Assembly: GCA_963732795.1 (NCBI GenBank)
Contig: CAVTAV010000007.1
Location: 62,001 to 126,000, forward strand
Reading direction: 5' to 3'
Length of the DNA stretch: 64,000 nt
Origin: CAVTAV01 sp963732795
GTDB lineage: Bacteria; Pseudomonadota; Alphaproteobacteria; CAVTAV01
This document shows positions 9,046-16,733 of the stretch, piece by piece. The first letter of the stretch is position 1, and each line of letters starts with the position of its first letter. The translations under genes and the position numbers were made by a program. Below the pieces are notes generated by a model. The model was given only the letters and a program-made list of their open reading frames with translations. It did no database searches and was not told where the DNA came from.

Positions 9046-10224
9046 TCAGTGTCGCGCGGTCAGCGCGACTTTCTGCGTGCGTCCGTTCGCAATAGCACCG
9101 GAGAAACGCTCGGCGATCTCTGCCGCGTCGATCGGAATGCGCGGCGGCGCCTTTGCCCGCTCGGCGCTGGTGAACACACGGATAAAGGCCGGGCCCGGCT
9201 TCCTCAGAAGCTCGCCGTCACGCGTCAAAGTCTCCGTCGAATGGGCCTCGGCCGAGGCCCGGTAACCGCAGGCGGCGGCGATCGCGCAAAGATCCGTCCG
9301 GGGCGAGAGGCTCATCTGGCCGCCGGTCGAATTCATGGATGCCGTTGTCGAGCACGATATGGAGCAGGTTCCCCGGCGCGCGGCCCCGACAAAGGCGAGC
9401 CCCGACAGCCGCATCAGCACCGAGCCGTCGCCGTCGAGAACGATCACCCGGCGGTCGGTCGCCGCCGCAATGCCGAGGCCGAGCGCGGGCGCGTGGCCCA
9501 TCGAGCCCATCATGTAGAACCGCGACGGCGCATCGCCGAGTCTGGAACAGCGCGCGGCTTGCAAGCCCTGTGGGCGCGACGATAAGGGCGTCGTCGGGAA
9601 TGACATCGAGAATGGCTTGGAGCGCCGCATCCCGAGGCGGGGACGGGCCGGCCTCGTCGCGAGAGAATTTCTCACGGCGTATCGACGGAGATCCGTTATG
9701 GCCGTGACGTCGACGTCGCAGAACAGTTTCATCGGCACCAGGATGGCCTGGGACGCCCCGCCGGCGGCGACTGTGCGCGCACAAACCTCGGCAAGGCCCG
9801 CCGCATTGTCGGCATCCGCGATATGGACGGCGACGCCGCAGGCCTTGAGGAACGGCTCGGTTAATCCGCCGACCAGTCGGTGCTGCGGTTCATCATGGAC
9901 GCCGGGCCGGCCGCGCCAGCCGATGACCAGCAGAACCGGAATGCGATAAGGCGCGATCAGCGAGGTCAGCGCATTCGAGAGATTGCTGAGCCCCGAATTC
10001 TGGCACAGTACCGCCGCCGTCCTGCCGCCGAGCCGTGCCCCGGCGGCGAAGGCGAGCGCTTCGCCTTCGTTGGGCGCGTTGGCGAAATCGAGCGCGGGGT
10101 CGGCGAGCATCGCGTTCATCAGCCCCGTCATCGACGAGCACGGCACGCCTGTTGCGAGCGCCGCCCCGCCGCGTTTCAGTCCCGCCAGAAAATCGACGGG
10201 ATCGGCTTGCTTCGCCCCCGTCAT
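9046..10224 (-). CDS. Phosphonopyruvate decarboxylase (Ppd/Fom2-like), several frame breaks
   Basis: The product of about 390 aa is a thiamine diphosphate enzyme. The N-terminal pyrimidine-binding domain has TGVPCSSMTGLMNAML, the catalytic-Glu segment NAPNEGEALAFAAGA, and LCQNSGLSNLSNALTSL followed by PYRIPVLLVIGWRG and DEPQH. These are hallmarks of phosphonopyruvate decarboxylases; the related sulfopyruvate decarboxylase is the alternative. The C-terminal domain has YMMGSMGHAPALGLGIA and VIVLDGDGSVLM (metal/TPP site), then NLLHIVLDNGIHE and GGQMSL. The frame changes near 9670, 9540, 9385 and 9330. Start ATG 10224 overlaps the stop of the upstream dehydrogenase (ATGA). It would convert phosphonopyruvate to phosphonoacetaldehyde, pulling the unfavourable PEP mutase step. 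Confidence 0.82.
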   Translation of the reverse strand: MTGAKQADPVDFLAGLKRGGAALATGVPCSSMTGLMNAMLADPALDFANAPNEGEALAFAAGARLGGRTAAVLCQNSGLSNLSNALTSLIAPYRIPVLLVIGWRGRPGVHDEPQHRLVGGLTEPFLKACGVAVHIADADNAAGLAEVCARTVAAGGASQAILVPMKLFCDVDVTAITDLRRYAVRNSLATRPARPRLGMRRSKPFSMSFPTTPLSSRPQGLQAARCSRLGDAPSRFYMMGSMGHAPALGLGIAAATDRRVIVLDGDGSVLMRLSGLAFVGAARRGTCSISCSTTASMNSTGGQMSLSPRTDLCAIAAACGYRASAEAHSTETLTRDGELLRKPGPAFIRVFTSAERAKAPPRIPIDAAEIAERFSGAIANGRTQKVALTARH

Positions 10225-11276
10225 AGAAGTGCCGCCGCGCGCCGCCGAATGTCCGCGACGATCCCGGGCTCCGGCGGCACGACCGATCGGTTCGCGCGAT
10301 CGGGATTGAGCGCCTTGTCGTTAGCAAGGATCGTCTCGGGCGTGACGGCCTCGGCGACGAGACGCGCCGCGCCGGTCCTGCGCCACAACTTCGGCAGAAC
10401 GTCCAGTGAGCCAATGGCGTCAGCCCGACGACGGTCGATCACAGGCAGCAAACCCGCCGTGCCCAAGGCGAACAGCCCGGCCGCGAGGCCGTGGCGCAAT
10501 CCGTGCGCGCCCGTCAGCGGATAGGAGAGGGCATGGGCGATTCCCGTCCGGGTCTGGCAGATCGCCGCTCCCGCCGCGGCCGCGCCGAGGGAGAGGTCCC
10601 GGAGGATGCGATCATCCGAAATGTCCGCCGACTGCAGCGTCCGTAATATTGTTTCGAGCGCGAAGGACGCATATCGATCCGACTCCCGGGTCGCGTTGCG
10701 GCTCCACAGCGCTTCGAGCGCATGGGAGATTGCATCCCAGAACGCGGCAATGCGGATCTCCGGCCCGGCCGTGACCAGGAGTGCCGGATCGTAGACTGCA
10801 TCGCTCGGCTGTAATGCCGGACCTTCGATGGAGGATTTGACGCCATCGTCCCAAAGGCTCGCGGTCGGCGTCAGCTCCGATCCCGAGCCGGCCGTGGTGG
10901 GCAGGCAGATCAACGGAGCGTCGTCCGGTTCCCGGTCTGCGCGCCACGATCCGCCGAAAAGATTTGCCTGCCGGACGAGCTTCGCCGCGTCCAGGACCGA
11001 TCCCGATCCGATGCCGACGACCTGGGCCGGCCCCGACCGCCATGCGTGGCGCAGACCGCGAGTGGTCAACAGGCCGGGCGGGACGATGATCGCCTCCGTG
11101 GGCGGCGTCAGGCCGTCCAGCAGGTCTTGGCAACGGCTCAATCCGCCGGCGCTGATGACCAGACTCCATGGACCGGTGACCAGCTCCCGCAACGCCGTCC
11201 GCGCGGCTCGGCCGAAATGCAGGCGGGTCTTGAGATCGCCGGTTGGAAAGAAGGGCGCGCCCGGCTGGATGGTCAC
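10221..11276 (-). CDS. Iron-type alcohol dehydrogenase, probable phosphonoacetaldehyde reductase (FomC/PhpC-like)
   Basis: The intact 351-aa protein belongs to the Fe-ADH family. It has the nucleotide motif GIGSGSVLDAAKLVRQ, the PTTAGSGSELTP loop, and metal-ligand regions AFWDAISHALEALWS and HALSYPLTGAHGLRHG. The start is taken as GTG 11276 just after the TAA of the thymidylate-kinase-like gene. Its stop overlaps the phosphonopyruvate decarboxylase start. Next to that enzyme the natural reaction is NAD(P)H reduction of phosphonoacetaldehyde to 2-hydroxyethylphosphonate, as known for FomC and PhpC. The activity is inferred from context plus family. Confidence 0.78.
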   Translation of the reverse strand: MTIQPGAPFFPTGDLKTRLHFGRAARTALRELVTGPWSLVISAGGLSRCQDLLDGLTPPTEAIIVPPGLLTTRGLRHAWRSGPAQVVGIGSGSVLDAAKLVRQANLFGGSWRADREPDDAPLICLPTTAGSGSELTPTASLWDDGVKSSIEGPALQPSDAVYDPALLVTAGPEIRIAAFWDAISHALEALWSRNATRESDRYASFALETILRTLQSADISDDRILRDLSLGAAAAGAAICQTRTGIAHALSYPLTGAHGLRHGLAAGLFALGTAGLLPVIDRRRADAIGSLDVLPKLWRRTGAARLVAEAVTPETILANDKALNPDRANRSVVPPEPGIVADIRRRAAALL

Positions 11277-11281
11277 GGGTC

Positions 11282-11912
11282 TTATCCGGCCGTGGCCAGA
11301 ACATGCCCGGCGACGTCCTCGGCGATCGTCCCCGCGTCGCGCGTCGCGTCGATCGTGATCCAGCCGTCGCGCGCCGCCCAATCGCGAAGGACCGCCCGGA
11401 CCGCGGACTGGTGCTTGAGGAACCGTTCGGGCCTCATCTCCGGGTCGCAGCCGCATTCATAGGGCGTGAGGTCGCCGGCAATCTTGCGTTCGAGCGCCAT
11501 CTCCGGCGTCGACATCGAAATAGAGGGTGAGGTCGGCATTCGGCATCGCCTCGACATAGCCTTCGATCATGGCCCGCGAGGCGCCCATGGCGAGTTCGGC
11601 GGCGGCGTGCTTCATCCAATAGCCGTCGGAGATGAAGCAGTCATAGGGCTCGGTCATCGAGCGCGTGGTGGTGAGCGCGATGCACCAGAACAGAAAAAGC
11701 GCGCGGCCCGGCCCCTTCATCTCTGAAATGCAGACCCGGAGCTCCTCCAGATTGGAGTCCATGAAGCGGCATTCGGGATGAATGGTTGGGTCGAGCACGT
11801 CCCATTTGTCGATGATCTTGACCGAGCGGCCGTCGTCCCCGAGACGTGTGGCGAGCGCTTTGGTCTGGGTCGATTTTCCGGCCCCGTCCAATCCGGCGAA
11901 GGCGATCAGCAT
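11282..11912 (-). CDS. Thymidylate-kinase-like P-loop kinase, one frame break
   Basis: The product of about 209 aa starts MLIAFAGLDGAGKSTQT with a clean P-loop, as in dTMP kinases. It continues with KIIDKWDVLDPTIHP, ISDGYWMKHAAAELAMG (the DR[YH]-like region is changed to SDGYW) and a C-terminal helical part (PERFLKHQSAVRAVLRD). The frame changes near 11510, inside the FDVDxxPEMALERKI segment. Start ATG overlaps the previous stop (TGATG at 11914-11910). The altered DRY region argues against it being the housekeeping Tmk. In this operon it may phosphorylate a phosphonate or phosphonate-phosphate, like FomB in role though not in family. That role is inference. Confidence 0.68.
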
Positions 11913-12723
11913 CAGGCCACCGCCGGGATGGGTTGCGCCGCGCCAGGCCGGATCCAGGTGCCGGGCGGCGGCGCGGCGAACAGCGCGGGTTCGAGGAGAT
12001 CGGGCCGGCCCGAACAGATCACGCCCTCGATGCCGTGCCGCGCGAGACGCATCATGACGCTCAACTTGCGGCGCATCCCGCCGGTGATATCGGGCTTCTC
12101 CGATGGCGTGATCGCGTCGAACGCCGTCGCCCGGTCGGAGGGGCGGAGCGTGGCCGCGATCGCGCCGCCGATGCGCAGCCCCGCGACGTCGGACAGCGCG
12201 GCGAACCGCTTGACCCGGAACGCCTTGGCGACGAAGAGCGGAAAGAGATCGCTGGTTAAGACGGTCGCATGGCCGCGCTGGAAGATGACGCTCGGCATCA
12301 GCACCGGCGTCACACCGGCGTCGAGGGCGGCGTGAAGCGGGGCGGGGTCGAAGCGAACCCCCGGCCCCGTGTCGCGCAGAATCCGGTCGGCGGTCAGCAC
12401 GGTCACGGCCGGCCCAGCCCGCTGCCAGATCCGCTCGAACAGTCCCGCCCATTCATGAAACACCGGCGCGGCGGCCGCGACGCGATCGGCGGCGTCGGAT
12501 GCAAATTCAGGATGGGCGAGGGCGTGACCGAAGCTGCCGCCGCCGGCGATCAGGATGACCCGCCGCCGCAAAACGGGCGTCAGCGCCCCGAAGGCCCGCG
12601 CGAAGCTCATGATCGCCGCCTTGTCGGCGGTCATGAGCCGCGCCTTGTCGGTGATGATCGAGCCACCGAACTTACCGATGACGTAGTCGTGATGTCCGTT
12701 GTCCGAGTTCTGGCTGTGTCATC
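11912..12723 (-). CDS. FomA-like / isopentenyl-phosphate-kinase-like amino acid kinase, frame break near start
   Basis: The reconstructed product is about 270 aa, the size of the fosfomycin kinase FomA. The N-terminal motif GKFGGSIITDK is present in the main frame but lies upstream of any start codon, because a TGA blocks that frame. An ATG at 12723 overlapping the HppE-like stop (ATGA) is in another frame, so an indel between 12670 and 12720 is likely. Further motifs are VILIAGGGSFGHALAH (catalytic His next to the Gly-rich loop), a mid-domain DAGVTPVLMP, and ITGGMRRKL near the nucleotide site. FomA phosphorylates fosfomycin for self-protection; IPK relatives phosphorylate isopentenyl phosphate. 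Context favours a phosphonate substrate. Confidence 0.74.
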
Positions 12724-13285
12724 ACGTCCTGTAGTTGATCGCGAGCACCTCGGCGGTCTCTCCGATCGACGAGAAGCTGTGCGGCAGGCCGGGGTCGACA
12801 TAGACCGAGGCACCCTGCTGAAGGCGGGCCGTCCGCTGCGCGCCCTCCGGGTCGACCCAGTCCATCCGGACGTCGCCCTGGAGCACGTAGATCAGCTCCT
12901 TCGCGTCGTGACCGTCATTGAGCACAATCCCTTTCTCGGAGTTGCAGTGCAAGGTCAATTTGAGCGCCATCAGCTCGGGCGCGGCATCGGTGGTCGCGAG
13001 ATGCTGATAAGTGTAATAGGGGGCGCCGCCGCGCTCGCCGGTGATCCGGAAGCCTTCGCCGGGCTCGGCGATCTTCACGCCGCCGTCGAGATCGGTCGTG
13101 CCGGACGGTTCACCGCCGGTCAACGCCGATGCCGGGACAATCAACTTTGACGCGAGCTTGGCGAGGGCCTCGGCTTCCGGCAGCTCGACGCTGCCGTTCT
13201 CGACGCGAAAACCGCGGATGAGGTCGTCTATCGGCATTTTCCGCGAGATTGCAACTTGTTCCAGGATATTGAGGTCGATCTTCAT
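12722..13285 (-). CDS. HppE-like cupin oxygenase (fosfomycin epoxidase family)
   Basis: The intact 187-aa protein has a degenerate helix-turn-helix-like N-terminal domain (residues 1-58) and a cupin domain (about 65-187), the exact architecture and size of 2-hydroxypropylphosphonate epoxidase. It keeps Lys16, Tyr90/Tyr91/Tyr93 (PYYTYQHL), Asn123, and a His126-Glu130-His169 iron triad (NDGHDAKE and LPHSF). By memory it resembles Pseudomonas Psf4 more than the Streptomyces enzyme (DLDxGVKIA, ELMALKL, LAINY). HppE and the related HEPD and MPnS oxidise hydroxyalkylphosphonates at a mononuclear Fe(II) centre. It opens the operon. The actual substrate (2-hydroxypropyl- or 2-hydroxyethylphosphonate) cannot be read from sequence; an XRE-cupin regulator is less likely. 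Confidence 0.8.
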   Translation of the reverse strand: MKIDLNILEQVAISRKMPIDDLIRGFRVENGSVELPEAEALAKLASKLIVPASALTGGEPSGTTDLDGGVKIAEPGEGFRITGERGGAPYYTYQHLATTDAAPELMALKLTLHCNSEKGIVLNDGHDAKELIYVLQGDVRMDWVDPEGAQRTARLQQGASVYVDPGLPHSFSSIGETAEVLAINYRT

Positions 13286-13335
13286 GGCTGGCTCCTGTCG
13301 GTTTGAAGGGGCATTTCCATATGCGGGAAAAGATT

Positions 13336-13366
13336 ACTATTTATACTCGCAAAAGGAGTATATAGT
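13336..13366. promoter_or_regulatory. Inverted repeat upstream of the phosphonate operon (candidate operator)
   Basis: ACTATTTATACTC (13336-13348) and GAGTATATAGT (13356-13366) form an inverted repeat with one unpaired base and a 7-base spacer, in an AT-rich patch 51 bases upstream of the HppE-like start. The location fits an operator or promoter element of the operon. No regulator gene is identified. Confidence 0.4.
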
Positions 13367-13432
13367 CGCGCAAAAGTTGTGACAAGCGGCGACATGCCGC
13401 TTGGCAGACCGATCAGATTTCAGGGAATGGCT

Positions 13433-14545
13433 TTAGAGCCGGCCGAACATGTGGGGCCAGAAGTCGCCGATATCGTTTGAGGACCTCGGCGTCTCGCCCG
13501 GACGCAGGGTCTGCCACTGATCGAGAAGGTATCGGAACGATTCCGGCATCGCCTCGCCGAGGACGCCCGGCATCCGGCGTAGAACATAGGCGGCGCCGCG
13601 CCGCAGATTGTGGCCTTCCACCAGGCTGGCGAAGGCGTCAATCTCTTCCTCGTCGAGCGCCAGGGCGATCCGGGCGAAATCGGAGAGATACTGGAAGCCC
13701 TTCCGATTGGACTGCGCGCCCTCCCAATAGAGCTTGAACAGTGCGTGAAATGCCATCCACTCGGCCGGCGGCAGCAGGAACGGGGTGCCGTTCCAGTCAC
13801 GGGGGACCGGCCGGTCCAGGATGTCGTCGATGGAAATTCCCGAGCCGATGGCGTGATGAATATCGACGAGGATAGGCGTACGGACCGAATTTCCGTCGAC
13901 CTCTGAAGCGAAGGGCAAAAGGTCGCCTGTCCAGCGGAACCCCTCGGCGACCTGCGGATCGACCTGGCCGAGATCCATGATCTTGAGCCAGAAGCCAAGC
14001 GCGTAATGGTCCAACTCCTCTTTGGCCCGGCTTTCGAAATTCGTGGGCGCGAAGGTCTGGGTTTCGGGGTCGTAGGCACCCGGCCAGAACCCGATCGAGC
14101 GCAGGATCGTCTTGGCATCGTCCAGCGCTTCCTCCCGAACGCCGAAATCAAGATCGGCGCCGGTCCGGCAGGTCGGATCGTCATAGCCGACAAATCCGTT
14201 CGCCGTGCCTTTCAGCGCGACAAGCTCGATGCCCCGGTCGGCGAAGGCGCGCGCAACCTCGGCCGCGACTTGGCGTGACAGACGGCCTTGAAGCGCCGCC
14301 GCGGCGGAGATCGCGGTAAGCCGCTCGCGGGTGTCGGGCTTCAATTGGCTCCCGTATTGCTCCAGGAAAGCCGGAATCGCCACGGACGCGACCTGCCACA
14401 CCCGCCCGATCCAGCCGGCGAGGGACTTGGCTTCATCATCCGTTATGGGCCGTTCGAGCGGCCGTCCGGCCAATATTTTCGCGACGTCATATTCCAAACG
14501 CGCCGGACCCGATCCGTCGACAGAATTGTAATTACGCTCGTTCAC
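13433..14545 (-). CDS. Nucleotidyltransferase family protein (NTP_transf_5-like)
   Basis: The intact 370-aa protein resembles the large nucleotidyltransferase family PF14907. The core has VALKGTANGFVGY then RTGADLDFGVREEALDDAK, where D-L-D supplies the metal-binding Asp pair after a GAD turn, and a later LVDIHHAIG strand adds the third acid. The rest is helical (WMAFHALFKLYWEGAQ, FQYLSDFARIALALDEEE). Such proteins often sit in natural-product or polysaccharide clusters. It is on the same strand as, and 147 bases upstream of, the phosphonate operon, so cotranscription is possible but an inverted repeat lies between. A cytidylyl or adenylyl transfer to the phosphonate is a tempting but unsupported idea. 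Confidence 0.68.
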   Translation of the reverse strand: MNERNYNSVDGSGPARLEYDVAKILAGRPLERPITDDEAKSLAGWIGRVWQVASVAIPAFLEQYGSQLKPDTRERLTAISAAAALQGRLSRQVAAEVARAFADRGIELVALKGTANGFVGYDDPTCRTGADLDFGVREEALDDAKTILRSIGFWPGAYDPETQTFAPTNFESRAKEELDHYALGFWLKIMDLGQVDPQVAEGFRWTGDLLPFASEVDGNSVRTPILVDIHHAIGSGISIDDILDRPVPRDWNGTPFLLPPAEWMAFHALFKLYWEGAQSNRKGFQYLSDFARIALALDEEEIDAFASLVEGHNLRRGAAYVLRRMPGVLGEAMPESFRYLLDQWQTLRPGETPRSSNDIGDFWPHMFGRL

Positions 14546-14734
14546 TTGAAACCCCCAGCCTGTTGGCCGTCAAATCCTCCATGTCTCGGTCTTGTGGAGC
14601 TATATAGGGCGATGCCGGTAACTGCGCTTTGCGGCTAGTCAAATCATAGAAAAATCTTGCCGGCATCTCTCCAGTTGACAGTATAACGCCGAAGGGCCGA
14701 TTTTTCGACGGGCCATCGTTCAAGCGGACTTTCC

Positions 14735-15772
14735 ATGCATTTTGGAAGCGATAACACCAGCGGCGTCGCGCCGGAGATTCTCGAAGCCATCGCGCGGGTC
14801 AATTCCGGCTATGCGCCGAGTTATGGCGCAGACGAGACCACGCGCCGGGTGGAGCAGAAGCTCGCCGACCTGTTCGAGACCGATCTCGCGGCGTTCCTCG
14901 TCGGTACCGGGACGGCGGCCAATTCCCTCGGCCTCGCGGCGTTGGTCAAGCCTTATGAGGCCGTGTTCTGCCATGAAGCGAGTCACATCTATTGGGACGA
15001 ATGCGGCGCGCCGGAGTTCTTCACGGGCGGCGCCAAGCTGATGGCGGTGAACGGCCTATTGGGCAAACTGCACCCGGAAGATGTCCGGAAGGCCGTGTCG
15101 TTCATCCGGCCCGATTTTCCGCATCAGGCGCAGCCCGCCGCTTTGAGCCTCTCGCAGCTCACAGAATTCGGCACGACCTACAAGCCCGAGGAAATCAAGG
15201 CCTTGAGCGAGGTGGCGCGCGAGCGCGGCATGGCGGTGCATATGGACGGAGCGCGGTTCTCCAATGCCGTCGTCTCGACCGGCGCGAGCCCGGCCGATCT
15301 CACTTGGCGCAACGGCGTCGATGTTCTCTCCTTCGGGGCGAGCAAGAACGGCGCGATGGGCGTCGAGGCGGTGATCGTGTTCGATCCGGGCCGGGTCGGC
15401 GCGCTTCCCTCGCTCCGCAAGCGCGCCGGGCAGCTTTTCTCCAAGGGGCGGTTCCTTGGCGCCCAGATGGAGGCCTATCTCGACGGCGAGCTCTGGCGAC
15501 GTCATGCCGCGCACGCCAACGCCATGGCGACGCGGCTCGAGCAGGGCCTGCGCTCGGTTCCGGGAGTCGAGATCAGCTACCCCGTTGAAGGCAACGAGAT
15601 CTTCTGCGTCTTGCCCGACGAGATCGACAAGCGGCTCAAGGCGGCCGGCGCGGTCTACCATCCCTGGAAAGCGCCGGGCGATACCGCGCCGGGCGACAAG
15701 ATGCGCCTCGTGACGAGTTACGTGACCGCCGAAGATGCGGTGGATGAATTCCTGGAGATAGCCCGCGGCTGA
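14735..15772 (+). CDS. Low-specificity L-threonine aldolase
   Basis: The intact 345-aa protein is a fold-type I PLP enzyme of the threonine aldolase / beta-eliminating lyase family. It starts MHFGSDNTSGVAPEIL, as is typical. The active-site Lys is Lys204 in SFGASKNGAMGVEA, and the preceding strand AVHMDGARFSNA carries the PLP-binding Asp. It cleaves L-threonine or allo-threonine to glycine and acetaldehyde. It stands as a single gene, divergent from the nucleotidyltransferase gene, with 189 bases between them, and converges with the downstream methyltransferase gene. Confidence 0.88.
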   Translation: MHFGSDNTSGVAPEILEAIARVNSGYAPSYGADETTRRVEQKLADLFETDLAAFLVGTGTAANSLGLAALVKPYEAVFCHEASHIYWDECGAPEFFTGGAKLMAVNGLLGKLHPEDVRKAVSFIRPDFPHQAQPAALSLSQLTEFGTTYKPEEIKALSEVARERGMAVHMDGARFSNAVVSTGASPADLTWRNGVDVLSFGASKNGAMGVEAVIVFDPGRVGALPSLRKRAGQLFSKGRFLGAQMEAYLDGELWRRHAAHANAMATRLEQGLRSVPGVEISYPVEGNEIFCVLPDEIDKRLKAAGAVYHPWKAPGDTAPGDKMRLVTSYVTAEDAVDEFLEIARG

Positions 15773-15781
15773 GCCGACCGG

Positions 15782-16486
15782 TCAGATCCGCGTGATCTTG
15801 AAGACGGCAGCCGGGGGAATGTTGCGGAACACGCGGCCGAGAAAGTGCTCTTCGAGGCCGATGCTCTCCAGCATGGGCTTGGGCAGCGGCGCGCCGAGGC
15901 CATAGGTGAACTGATAGAGGGCCGCGCCCGGCGCCAGCCGCTGAAACACCAGGCGCAGGAGCTGGCGGCGCGTCGGCCAGGGGAAATTGAGGAGCGGCAG
16001 CCCGCTGATGGCTGCGCCGAAGCGCTCGCGGCCGATCTCGCTGTCCTGGAGGGCGCGTTCGGCCGGAGCGTTGACGACGTTGATCCCCGGAAACCGCCGG
16101 GTCAGCCGGTCCGCGAAGACCGGATCGAGCTCGACGGCCACGACATCCTGCGGCGAAATACCGCGCTGCAGCAGGGCGGCGGTGAAGATCCCGTCGCCGG
16201 CGCCGAGTTCCAGAACCGGTCCCGTGTTGGGGTCGATCTCGGAAGTGATGAGGGCGGCGAGATGCGGGCCGCTCGGCGCGACCGCTCCGACGGTCGCCGG
16301 GCTCTTGAGATATTTCAGGAAGAAGGAGAGGGTCGAGACGGGCTCGAGCTGCGGGTCATCCTTGTCGATCCACCGCCGCCGGCGCTCGGCGCCGAACAGC
16401 GGACGCGTCAACGCCGCCAATTGCGACCGCATCCGGGCATCGGGCAACGTGGATCGCGCCCAGCTCTTGTCGTCCTGTACGCTCAT
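15782..16486 (-). CDS. Class I SAM methyltransferase, PmtA-like phospholipid N-methyltransferase
   Basis: The intact 234-aa protein has the segment FFLKYLKSPATVGAVAPSG typical of alphaproteobacterial PmtA-like enzymes, then the SAM motif PVLELGAGDGIFTAALL and motif II VVAVELDPVFADRL. These enzymes are related to rRNA adenine dimethylases and methylate phosphatidylethanolamine to phosphatidylcholine at the membrane. The N-terminal 50 residues are longer and more basic than in classic PmtA (PLFGAERRRRWID). Function in lipid methylation is likely but not certain; a general methyltransferase is possible. Confidence 0.68.
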   Translation of the reverse strand: MSVQDDKSWARSTLPDARMRSQLAALTRPLFGAERRRRWIDKDDPQLEPVSTLSFFLKYLKSPATVGAVAPSGPHLAALITSEIDPNTGPVLELGAGDGIFTAALLQRGISPQDVVAVELDPVFADRLTRRFPGINVVNAPAERALQDSEIGRERFGAAISGLPLLNFPWPTRRQLLRLVFQRLAPGAALYQFTYGLGAPLPKPMLESIGLEEHFLGRVFRNIPPAAVFKITRI

Positions 16487-16599
16487 GTACCCCTGTCTCG
16501 GGCCGGCTTCTCACGCGCGGCCCGGAAAGCATTAAAGTGAGATGACCATACACGGTTATCGCCTGTGAACAAAATGCGGATTTTCGGAGAAGTCCGGGC

Positions 16600-16635
16600 A
16601 AAAAGAGAGGGAGCACGTGTGGTCCGCGTGCTCCC
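16600..16635 (-). terminator. Rho-independent terminator after the TonB receptor gene
   Basis: GGGAGCACG (16609-16617) pairs perfectly with CGTGCTCCC (16627-16635) around a 9-base loop. Read on the minus strand, the stem is followed by TCTCTTTTT (16608-16600). It lies about 100 bases past the stop of the TonB-dependent receptor gene on the same strand. Confidence 0.8.
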
Positions 16636-16733
16636 CCTTGCCCCTTTAGCCCGCTGTATGCAGACGGATTATCGGGGGCGGGCCTCTTTGAAGCGCCGGC
16701 AGAGGATTTCCGCGCGGCGCTCGCCAAAGACCG

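Noticed and set aside
12722..13285. Ordinary XRE-cupin transcription regulator
   Set aside because: The HTH part is degenerate, the YYxY tyrosines and iron triad of HppE are present, and the neighbours are phosphonate enzymes.
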